Positions 6,701-13,014 of a stretch of DNA of 14,212 nucleotides are shown in pieces. Position 1 is the first letter of the stretch, and every line of letters begins with the position of its first letter. Position numbers and translations under genes: made by a program. The notes under the pieces are model-generated. The model did no database searches, was not told where the DNA came from, and saw nothing but the letters and a program-made list of their open reading frames with translations. This stretch comes from Gammaproteobacteria bacterium UBA7310 (GTDB lineage Bacteria; Pseudomonadota; Gammaproteobacteria; Pseudomonadales; Ketobacteraceae): positions 30,354 to 44,565 of the forward strand of contig DKQK01000070.1 in NCBI GenBank assembly GCA_002471665.1. Reading direction: 5' to 3'.

Positions 6701-8125
6701 ATGTCAGACGCTTCCAACACCAAGTCCAGCAACCCGCCCACACAGAACATCCAATGGGGCGGGCGCTTCACCGAAGCCACGGATGCCTTTGTCCAGGTGT
6801 TCACCGCTTCGGTGGACTTTGACCAGAAAATGGCCGAGCAGGATATCAACGGCTCCATTGCCCACGCCACCATGCTGGCCCAGGTGGGTGTACTGAGCGA
6901 GGCAGAGAAAACCACCATCATTGATGGCCTGGAAGCCATTCGCCAGGAGATCCGCAACGGCGAGTTCCAGTGGTCGGTGGCCCTGGAAGACGTGCATATG
7001 AACATCGAAGCCCACCTGACCCAGCGCATCGGCACCACCGGCAAAAAACTGCATACCGGCCGCTCCCGCAACGATCAGGTGGCCACCGACATACGCCTGT
7101 ACCTGCGGGACGCCATTGACGCCATCCTCAGCGAGTTGACCCGCCTGCAAACCGGGCTGGTGGAGCTGGCCGAGCGTGAGGCAGATACCATCATGCCGGG
7201 ATTTACCCATCTGCAAACCGCGCAACCGGTCACCTTCGGCCACCACATTCTGGCCTGGAATGAAATGCTGTTCCGCGATCACGAGCGGTTGCTGGACTGC
7301 CGTAAACGGGTCAATCGCATGCCCCTGGGTTCCGCCGCCCTGGCCGGCACCACCTACCCCATCGACCGTACCATTACCGCCAAACTGCTGGGTTTTGACG
7401 GCATTTGCGAGAACTCACTGGACGGTGTCAGCGATCGCGACTTTGCCATCGAATTCTGTGCCGCGGCGGCGTTGGCCATGACCCATCTGTCACGGTTCTC
7501 GGAAGAGCTGGTGCTGTGGGCCTCGGCGCAATTTGATTTTGTGGATCTGCCGGACCGCTTCTGCACCGGCTCCTCCATCATGCCGCAAAAGAAAAACCCC
7601 GATGTACCGGAGCTGGTGCGCGGCAAAACCGGCCGCGTCAACGGGCACCTGATTTCCCTGTTGACCCTGATGAAATCCCAGTGCCTGGCTTACAACAAGG
7701 ATAATCAGGAAGATAAAGAGCCCCTGTTCGACACCGTGGACACCCTGTTCAACTGCCTGCGCGCCTACGCGGACATGATGCCGGCCCTGCAGGTCAAGAA
7801 AGACAACATGCGGGAAGCGGCCCGACGCGGCTTTTCCACCGCCACCGACCTGGCCGATTACCTGGTGAAAAAAGGCATGCCGTTCCGGGATTCCCATGAG
7901 GTGGTGGGCAAAGCCGTGGGTTATGGCGTGGCCCAGCAAAAGGATCTGGCGGAAATGTCATTGCAGGAACTGAAGCAGTTCAGCGATATCATCAGCGACG
8001 ACGTATTCGAGGTATTGACCCTGGAAGGCTCGGTAAACGCCCGCAATCACCTGGGGGGCACGGCACCCGACCAGGTGCGCGCCGCCGCCGGACGGGCACG
8101 GCAAAAACTGGCGCAAAGAGCCTGA
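6701..8125 (+). CDS. argH: argininosuccinate lyase
   Basis: The 474-residue cytoplasmic enzyme splits argininosuccinate into arginine and fumarate, the last step of arginine synthesis (EC 4.3.2.1). The fumarase/aspartase superfamily signature GSSIMPQKKNPD (from residue 290, containing the catalytic loop serine) is intact. Other family stretches are MNIEAHLTQRIG, LHTGRSRNDQVATD, MPGFTHLQTAQPVTFGHH and ENSLDGVSDRDF. The C-terminal HLGGTAPDQVRAA is normal. Length is near the family norm of about 460 to 470, with a short polar N-terminal extension before WGGRF. The ATG at 6701 has AGGA 6 nt upstream. It is divergent from algZ, the same arrangement as in Pseudomonas, and is followed after 23 bp by an anion permease on the same strand. 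Confidence 0.98.
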   Translation: MSDASNTKSSNPPTQNIQWGGRFTEATDAFVQVFTASVDFDQKMAEQDINGSIAHATMLAQVGVLSEAEKTTIIDGLEAIRQEIRNGEFQWSVALEDVHMNIEAHLTQRIGTTGKKLHTGRSRNDQVATDIRLYLRDAIDAILSELTRLQTGLVELAEREADTIMPGFTHLQTAQPVTFGHHILAWNEMLFRDHERLLDCRKRVNRMPLGSAALAGTTYPIDRTITAKLLGFDGICENSLDGVSDRDFAIEFCAAAALAMTHLSRFSEELVLWASAQFDFVDLPDRFCTGSSIMPQKKNPDVPELVRGKTGRVNGHLISLLTLMKSQCLAYNKDNQEDKEPLFDTVDTLFNCLRAYADMMPALQVKKDNMREAARRGFSTATDLADYLVKKGMPFRDSHEVVGKAVGYGVAQQKDLAEMSLQELKQFSDIISDDVFEVLTLEGSVNARNHLGGTAPDQVRAAAGRARQKLAQRA

Positions 8126-8148
8126 GCCAGCACGGGTAACCCGGTTTT

Positions 8149-9927
8149 ATGGCCTGGGAAGCATGGTTGACCATCGGGCTGCTTATAGCGGTGCTGACAA
8201 CGCTGATCATCACCGAGCTTTCCCCTCATCTGGTGATGATGGCGGCGCTGTCGGTGCTCAGCGTCAGTGGTGTGCTGAGCGCCGATGAAGCGCTGCGGGG
8301 TTTCAGCAATCCCGGCCTGATGACGGTGGCGGCCCTGTTTATTGTTGCCGCCGGCATGCAGGGCTCCGGCGCCATACACACCATCGAAAACCGATTGCTG
8401 GGGCAACCCCGATCCACCACCCTGGCCACACTGCGCCTGTGCGCTCCGGTGATGGTGCTCAGTGCGTTTCTCAACAACACCCCCGTGGTGGCAACACTGA
8501 TTCCCACCGTGCGCAGTTGGGCAACGAAAATAGACATACCGAGTTCCAAGCTGCTGATACCGTTAAGTTACGCCTCCATATTGGGCGGCACCCTCACGCT
8601 GATCGGCACCAGCACCAATCTGGTGGTCAGCAGTCAGTACGCAGAACTCACCGGCAACGAGCCCCTGGGTCTGTTTTCCATCACCGTGGTTGGTCTGCCG
8701 GTAGCGCTGTTCGGCCTGCTGCTGTTGATCTGGGTGGTACCCCGTTTGCTGCCCCACAAACATAGGCAACAGGCCTTTGCCAAACTCAGGGAGTTTACCC
8801 TCGACGTGGTGGTGGACAGCAACGGGCCCCTGGTGGGAAAAACCATTTCTGAAGCCGGGTTGCGTAATCTGAAGCGCCTGTTTCTGGCGGAAATCGAACG
8901 GGATGGCAGCCTGCTCACCGCTGTATCACCGTTGGAAACATTGAAAGGTGGTGATCGACTGACCTTTGCCGGAGATACGGATGCCCTGTCCGATCTACTG
9001 GCCATTCGCGGTATCCTGCCGTCCAATCATCAGGATGAAACGCCCCTGGAACTGGACCGGCCCGAGCGCTGCCTGGTGGAGGTTGTGCTGTCGCCCCACT
9101 CCGCCGTGTTGGGCCTGACCATCAAGGACAGCCAGTTCCGGGATCGCTATGGCGCCGTGGTATTGGCGGTGGCCCGCAACGGTGAACGGGTGGCACAAAA
9201 TCTGGGGGCCACTCGATTGCGGGCCGGTGACACCCTGCTGTTGGAGGCACGCCCGAATTTTGTCCGGCAACAACGGCTCAATCGCGACTTCCTGCTGGTC
9301 AGCGATCTGGGACGGGAATCCGTACGCCACAACAAGGCCACCCTGGCCTGGCTGATATTGGCTACTGTCATCATCAGCGTCACCTTTGGACTGACCAGTA
9401 TACTTAATGCCGCCCTATTGGGGGCCGCGGCCATGATCGCATTGGGTTGCTGCTCTGTGGCCCAGGCCCATCGCAGCCTGGACTTGCCGGTGCTGATCAC
9501 CATCGGTGCCTCGTTCGCCCTGGGCACCGCGTTGCATAAAACCGGTGCGGCGCAGCAACTGGCTATGCTGATCATTCACATCAGCTCAAACAATCCCGTG
9601 TTGTTGCTGATCACACTCTACCTGGCAGTTTCATTACTGACGGAATCCATCACCAACAATGGCGCGGCCATTCTCATGTTGCCGGTGGTACTGCAAATCA
9701 CCGGGCAAACAGGCCATGATCCGATACCCTTTGTGCTCACCATTATGATGGCAGCATCGGCCAGCTTCGCCACACCACTGGGCTATCAAACCAATCTGAT
9801 GGTCTACGGCCCCGGCAACTATTCTTTTCGGGATTTTCTCAAGGCGGGCCTGCCCATGAACTTGCTCATTGGGGCCGCCACCATCATCAGCATTGTGTGT
9901 CTGTTTGATATCAGTCCAGGCGCGTGA
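8149..9927 (+). CDS. SLC13/DASS-type anion permease with two RCK-C (TrkA-C) domains
   Basis: The 592-residue inner-membrane transporter has two blocks of hydrophobic helices (about 5-202 and 395-588). Between them lies a soluble part holding two TrkA-C/RCK-C domains (about 214-290 and 306-372). Both SNT-type substrate/cation loops are visible: LNNTPVV (109-114) with GTSTNLVV (153-160), and ITNNGAA (501-507) with ATPLGYQTNLMVYGPG. Relatives carry sulfate, dicarboxylates or other anions with sodium. The substrate cannot be read from the sequence, though the RCK-C-containing subgroup is often annotated as sulfate or undefined. The start MAWEAWLTIGLL fits the family, yet no clear ribosome binding site precedes it, so expression may depend on readthrough from argH 23 bp upstream. 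Its end overlaps the convergent spondin gene by 17 bp. Confidence 0.9.
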   Translation: MAWEAWLTIGLLIAVLTTLIITELSPHLVMMAALSVLSVSGVLSADEALRGFSNPGLMTVAALFIVAAGMQGSGAIHTIENRLLGQPRSTTLATLRLCAPVMVLSAFLNNTPVVATLIPTVRSWATKIDIPSSKLLIPLSYASILGGTLTLIGTSTNLVVSSQYAELTGNEPLGLFSITVVGLPVALFGLLLLIWVVPRLLPHKHRQQAFAKLREFTLDVVVDSNGPLVGKTISEAGLRNLKRLFLAEIERDGSLLTAVSPLETLKGGDRLTFAGDTDALSDLLAIRGILPSNHQDETPLELDRPERCLVEVVLSPHSAVLGLTIKDSQFRDRYGAVVLAVARNGERVAQNLGATRLRAGDTLLLEARPNFVRQQRLNRDFLLVSDLGRESVRHNKATLAWLILATVIISVTFGLTSILNAALLGAAAMIALGCCSVAQAHRSLDLPVLITIGASFALGTALHKTGAAQQLAMLIIHISSNNPVLLLITLYLAVSLLTESITNNGAAILMLPVVLQITGQTGHDPIPFVLTIMMAASASFATPLGYQTNLMVYGPGNYSFRDFLKAGLPMNLLIGAATIISIVCLFDISPGA

Positions 9928-10573
9928 TGGTAACCTTGGCAACCGGGCCGGACCAACCAAACTGGGCCACGCTCAAGTCGCCTTCCCCATGGGTACCCGG
10001 TGCCGGATAGACAAAACCTTCACCATCCACCGCTGGCGAGTAGCCCTCACCACCACAGGTTGGCCCCGGCACACTGGCACAAAGCTCATCGTTGGGTTCA
10101 CTGCCGGCGTCGTAGGCATCGGCCAGATAGCTGACACTGCCATGCCGGGGCAAACGCACCCCATTCAGGCTGACAAAGGTATCATTGGTGGGTAACAACA
10201 TCGCCGCCAGACTCAGCTTGCCCCACCACACCCCATAGACAGGCGTGGTTAATTCAAAGCTTACTGATTCACCGGGCATCAATAACCCGCCGGTGGAAGC
10301 GGTACCGAACACAGCGGCCGACCCATCCAACAGGGTTTGCATGGGTGCAATGTTGCCGCCTTCTGCAATCTGCGCGATCTCGTCAGTTGCGCTTTCCCCG
10401 ATTTCAAAAAAACTCAGCGCGGCACTGTGGGCTGCGGCAATGAACGGTGTAAATTTGACACCCTTGGTGATGTTGGTAACGGTGACCTCATACTGGGCCT
10501 CATGGCTTTCCGCATTGGCAACTCCGGCAAATGACAATGCAATAACTGCCCCTAACGTAATTCCGGTTTTCAT
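9911..10573 (-). CDS. secreted spondin-domain protein
   Basis: The ATG at 10573 gives 220 residues. A signal peptide (MKTGITLGAVIALSFAGVANA) is predicted to be cleaved after residue 21. The mature part matches bacterial spondin-N-like proteins: YEVTVTNITKGVKFTPFIAAAHS, FFEIGES, IAEGGNIAPM and SLAAMLLPTNDTFVSLNG. Two cysteines (C165, C173) in CASVPGPTC may form a disulfide, and the acidic stretch around ADAYDAGSEPNDE could bind a cation. Function of bacterial members is not established. The GTG at 10579 is rejected because it lies only 2 nt from GAGGA, whereas the ATG has proper spacing. It is the third gene after the regulator and kinase and is preceded by a strong array of direct repeats, so it is probably their regulated output. 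Confidence 0.85.
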   Translation of the reverse strand: MKTGITLGAVIALSFAGVANAESHEAQYEVTVTNITKGVKFTPFIAAAHSAALSFFEIGESATDEIAQIAEGGNIAPMQTLLDGSAAVFGTASTGGLLMPGESVSFELTTPVYGVWWGKLSLAAMLLPTNDTFVSLNGVRLPRHGSVSYLADAYDAGSEPNDELCASVPGPTCGGEGYSPAVDGEGFVYPAPGTHGEGDLSVAQFGWSGPVAKVTITRLD

Positions 10574-10580
10574 AAGCACA

Positions 10581-10586
10581 ATCCTC
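10581..10586 (-). promoter_or_regulatory. ribosome binding site GAGGAT of the spondin gene
   Basis: The complement reads GAGGAT, 7 nt before the ATG at 10573. The alternative GTG at 10579 would have 2-nt spacing from GAGGA, so this site decides the start. Confidence 0.7.
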
Positions 10587-10606
10587 GAGTTTTTATAGGG
10601 TTTCCT

Positions 10607-10622
10607 GGCAAGCGACCTTGCC
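10607..10622 (-). repeat. perfect hairpin in the spondin mRNA leader
   Basis: On the minus strand GGCAAG-GTCG-CTTGCC forms a perfect 6-bp stem with a 4-nt loop, 34 bp before the spondin ATG. It would fall just inside the 5' end of the transcript if the -10 at 10633-10638 is used. It could stabilise the mRNA or be an operator. It is not followed by a U-run. Confidence 0.5.
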
Positions 10623-10627
10623 TGCCC

Positions 10628-10687
10628 TCACCATAATGAACTCAAGTTGTCACGCAGCCCTCACCGGTTTCTCACAAAAGTATCACA
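10628..10687 (-). promoter_or_regulatory. 11-bp-phased TCAC repeat array and promoter of the spondin gene
   Basis: On the plus strand TCAC begins at 10628, 10650, 10661, 10672 and 10683, all in one 11-bp register with a single gap at 10639. The two repeats farthest from the gene are TCACA, the others TCACG or TCACC. On the minus strand they read TGTGA, TGTGA, GGTGA, CGTGA, then 11 nt, then CATTAT (complement of 10633-10638) as a -10. This spacing is the same as in E. coli phoA between the Pho box and the -10. The arrangement is that of a direct-repeat site for an OmpR/PhoB-family activator. The same 16-bp core recurs at 12895-12910 before the response-regulator gene. Confidence 0.7.
10633..10638 (-). 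promoter_or_regulatory. candidate -10 element of the spondin promoter
   Basis: The complement reads CATTAT (4 of 6 matches to TATAAT), 11 nt after the last upstream TGTGA-like repeat. There is no good -35, as expected for an activator-dependent promoter. The predicted leader is about 50 nt. Confidence 0.45.
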
Positions 10688-10695
10688 ACCTGTTT

Positions 10696-12150
10696 TTATC
10701 CACTGAGTTCGAACTCAAAGGTTGTGCCCTGATGCAACTGGCTCTGCACCTTGATTGAACTCAAGTGCAGATCCAGAATGCGTTTCACGATTGCCAAGCC
10801 CAATCCAGTGGAAGTCAGGGACTGCTGACGGGCATCCTTGACGTGAAAAAAACGATTAAACACATAGGGGATATCCTGCTGTGCAATGCCGTCTCCGGTA
10901 TCGCTGACGGAAACCCTGACACCGGATTGCATGCGTTGAATCTGTATCACCACCCCGCCGCCACGGGGTGTGTGACGCAAAGCATTATCAAGCAGGTTCT
11001 CAATCACCCGTTCGATCAAGCGAATATCCGCGTTCACCCGGGTATCATCAAGATCGCCGGTTACCCTGAGTTCAATGCCCGCCTCATCGGCTCGCATGGA
11101 AAAATCCTGCACCACATCCTGGATCAGCTCAGCCATGGAGAACGGCTCTTTGCGCGGCTCCACGGCATTGCTATCGAGCTTCGCCAACTCAAACAAATCG
11201 GCCACCAGGCGCCCTAGACGCTGGCCATGGTTGCGGGTGATTTCCAGATACTGCAACTGCTGTTCCCCGTTGAGTTCGTTGTGCTTCAGCAACAGTGTTT
11301 CAATGTAGCCCAACATATTGGTAAGCGGGGTTCGTAAATCATGGGAAATGTTTGCCACCAACTCACGCCGCATATCATCTGCCTGCCGAATCTGCTCCAC
11401 CTGGCTGGTGATGCGGCCCTGCATCGCCTGGATCGCCGCCTCCAACTGCTGCAACTCGTCTCCGTGTGGCGCAATGTTTTCCTGATCCGTTGGATGATCA
11501 TTAAAAAACTGCTCGGCCTGCCACGACAGATGCTGCAGCCGGCGGGTAAAGCGGTAGAACAAGAGCAGTGCGCTGAGCAAGCCAAACGCCAGACACCCCA
11601 GCACAGCCAGCGCACTGACCCTGAACACCTGGCTCTGCACGATGGAGTCCTCCACCACATCCTGCCGCTTGCCTTGTAATACGATATAGATGTACCCCTC
11701 CGGCTTGTTATTGAAACGCACTTCATGGGCACTGAAAACTTTACGCCCGGCTAAGCTTCCGGGATCATCCCCCAGCACCGGCAAGGCTGCGGTGCCCCGC
11801 AAAAACCTCAATACCGGTGCCAGATCCACCCGTTTGCGCAACACCTGATCCTGCGGCAGGGCATGGGCCAGAATCCGGCCGCTCAAATCCAGCAGATATA
11901 CCTCGATGGAAGGATTAATGATCATGGCATGATGGGCCAACTGCTTCAGCGCATCGGTATTGGCAATACCATTGGCGATCAACTGCAGTTCATCGCTGAC
12001 ATACATGGCCACCGATTCATTCAAACGCTGAGTGACGGCCTGAGAATAACGGTTCATGGCCTCACTGGTGAACCACAGCACCAGCGCGCCCACCACCACA
12101 AAGACACACACCAGCCCCAATGCAATTTTGATATAAAGCCGCTTAAACAT
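10696..12150 (-). CDS. transmembrane sensor histidine kinase of an OmpR-type system
   Basis: The preferred ATG at 12150, 2 nt after the regulator stop, gives 484 residues. TM1 spans about 6-28, a periplasmic sensor of about 145 residues follows (30-175), and TM2 is about 177-199. A HAMP-like linker comes next, then HisKA with NISHDLRTPLTNMLGY (H270), and a HATPase domain with N-box ENLLDNALRHTP (384-395), G1 DTGDGI and G2 STGLGLAIVKRI. All catalytic boxes are intact. The periplasmic part has no named fold that I can recognise; it contains VYLLDLSGRILAH, reminiscent of PAS/Cache-type sensors. An upstream in-frame ATG at 12183 would overlap the regulator by 31 bp and puts an uncharged stretch before the MFKRLYIK start, so it is less likely. 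The spondin gene lies 122 bp downstream. Confidence 0.9.
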   Translation of the reverse strand: MFKRLYIKIALGLVCVFVVVGALVLWFTSEAMNRYSQAVTQRLNESVAMYVSDELQLIANGIANTDALKQLAHHAMIINPSIEVYLLDLSGRILAHALPQDQVLRKRVDLAPVLRFLRGTAALPVLGDDPGSLAGRKVFSAHEVRFNNKPEGYIYIVLQGKRQDVVEDSIVQSQVFRVSALAVLGCLAFGLLSALLLFYRFTRRLQHLSWQAEQFFNDHPTDQENIAPHGDELQQLEAAIQAMQGRITSQVEQIRQADDMRRELVANISHDLRTPLTNMLGYIETLLLKHNELNGEQQLQYLEITRNHGQRLGRLVADLFELAKLDSNAVEPRKEPFSMAELIQDVVQDFSMRADEAGIELRVTGDLDDTRVNADIRLIERVIENLLDNALRHTPRGGGVVIQIQRMQSGVRVSVSDTGDGIAQQDIPYVFNRFFHVKDARQQSLTSTGLGLAIVKRILDLHLSSIKVQSQLHQGTTFEFELSG

Positions 12151-12152
12151 GA

Positions 12153-12854
12153 CTACTGCCCAAATCGATACCCTACACCCCATACCGTTAAAATATGGGT
12201 GGGCTTGGCGGGATCCGGTTCTATTTTTGAACGCAGACGATTTATGTGCGAATTGACAGTGTGCTCATAACCATCGTGGCCATACCCCCAAACTGAATCC
12301 AGCAACTGCGTGCGACTGAACACGCGACCTGGGTGGCTGAGAAAGTGGTGCAACAAATCAAACTCCTTGGCGGTTAACTCCACTGCGCTGCCCTCCTGCA
12401 GGACCTGGCGTTTGTCCACATCCAGCACGATGGACCCTGCCACCAGGGTGGCGCCCTCTTCGTGCTGAGACACAGCCCGTCCCATGGCATCACAGCGACG
12501 AAAAATTGCCTTTACCCTGGCCACCAGTTCCTGCACCGAAAAAGGCTTGGTCACATAATCATCAGCACCGATTTCCAATCCCAGCACCCGGTCCAGCTCA
12601 GTGGACTTTGCTGTCAACATCAGGATCGGTACATAGGACTGGCTGCTGCGCACCTGCCGACAGATTTCCAGGCCGCTGATGCCCGGCAACCGCAAATCCA
12701 GAATGATCAGATCCCAGGAACGCTGCAATGCATTCCTGAGCCCCTCATGGCCGTTATCCACCCAAACCACTTCAGCACAACAATCCACCAGATGCAGTTG
12801 CAACAGTTGGGCAATATCTTTTTCGTCCTCAACCAGCAAAATGGACTTTTCCAT
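12153..12854 (-). CDS. OmpR/PhoB-family response regulator
   Basis: The ATG at 12854 gives 233 residues. The receiver domain has acidic residues E9 and D10, phospho-acceptor D53 in ILDLRLPGISG, T81 and switch Lys K103 in YVTKPF. The C-terminal winged helix (about 140-233) has the family pattern ELTAKEFDLLHHFLSHPGRVFSRTQLLD and HINRLRSKIEPDP followed by VWGVGYRF. It pairs with the kinase gene 2 bp downstream. An in-frame TTG at 12881 would add nine residues, but it overlaps the likely -10 region and lacks a ribosome binding site. The ATG has AAGG 11 nt upstream. A TCACA direct repeat at 12895-12910 suggests autoregulation. The closest named orthologue could not be decided from sequence alone. 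Confidence 0.92.
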   Translation of the reverse strand: MEKSILLVEDEKDIAQLLQLHLVDCCAEVVWVDNGHEGLRNALQRSWDLIILDLRLPGISGLEICRQVRSSQSYVPILMLTAKSTELDRVLGLEIGADDYVTKPFSVQELVARVKAIFRRCDAMGRAVSQHEEGATLVAGSIVLDVDKRQVLQEGSAVELTAKEFDLLHHFLSHPGRVFSRTQLLDSVWGYGHDGYEHTVNSHINRLRSKIEPDPAKPTHILTVWGVGYRFGQ

Positions 12855-12894
12855 AGCATTCGCCGCCTTTTTTATTACCAATAACAGAAATCCG

Positions 12895-12910
12895 TCACAG
12901 AAGTATCACA
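12895..12910 (-). promoter_or_regulatory. direct-repeat box upstream of the response-regulator gene
   Basis: TCACAGAAGTATCACA: two TCACA units with an 11-bp period. It differs at one of 16 positions from the box at 10672-10687 upstream of the spondin gene. On the minus strand it reads TGTGATACTTCTGTGA, and 11 nt further comes TATTGG, a weak -10 (complement of 12878-12883). Same orientation relative to the gene as at the spondin promoter. The likely ligand is the regulator encoded just downstream (inference). Confidence 0.65.
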
Positions 12911-12953
12911 GAGTTAGATGCATGAAAGCTGTCGGTGTTACGGCGATAATGTG

Positions 12954-12959
12954 TATACT
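12954..12959 (+). promoter_or_regulatory. possible -10 element for the serine hydrolase gene
   Basis: TATACT matches the -10 consensus at 5 of 6 positions, 55 bp before the ATG at 13015. The best -35 (CTGTCG, 12929-12934) is poor and 19 bp away. GATAAT at 12945-12950 is an equal alternative. Confidence 0.25.
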
Positions 12960-13014
12960 GCGCACCATAGAGTGTTGTTATGAATAACTCACTGATAATT
13001 ATAAAAACAAGAAT

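Larger units (their letters stand above)
12855..13014. other. divergent intergenic region between the regulator and the serine hydrolase genes
   Basis: This 160-bp AT-rich region holds the promoter of the two-component operon (minus strand) and that of the lipoprotein hydrolase (plus strand). Besides the TCACA box it contains a 12-bp dyad GTTAT-GA-ATAAC at 12977-12988 and GATAAT and TATACT hexamers (12945-12959). Confidence 0.5.

Noticed and set aside
8126..8148. Terminator at the GGGTaACCC palindrome between argH and the permease, followed by TTTT
   Set aside because: The loop would be a single base, so no real hairpin can form. The 23-bp spacing instead suggests cotranscription.
10574..10579. 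GTG start of the spondin protein at 10579
   Set aside because: Only 2 nt separate it from GAGGA, too close for initiation. The ATG at 10573 has 7-nt spacing and a normal signal peptide.
10672..10687. CRP/FNR-type site reading (TGTGA-N6-TCACA)
   Set aside because: CRP sites are inverted repeats. Here both units are TCACA in the same orientation with an 11-bp period, so it is a direct repeat that fits OmpR/PhoB-type regulators.
12151..12183. ATG start of the histidine kinase at 12183
   Set aside because: It lies inside the regulator gene and adds 11 residues absent from typical kinase N-termini. The ATG at 12150 begins a standard basic-then-hydrophobic anchor.
12855..12881. TTG start of the response regulator at 12881
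   Set aside because: It overlaps the likely -10 region and has no ribosome binding site. The ATG at 12854 gives the family-typical MEKSILLVEDE start.
12977..12988. GTTATGAATAAC dyad as an ArgR box
   Set aside because: It resembles only one half of the ARG-box consensus and is not next to an arginine gene. It is kept only as a note in the intergenic entry.
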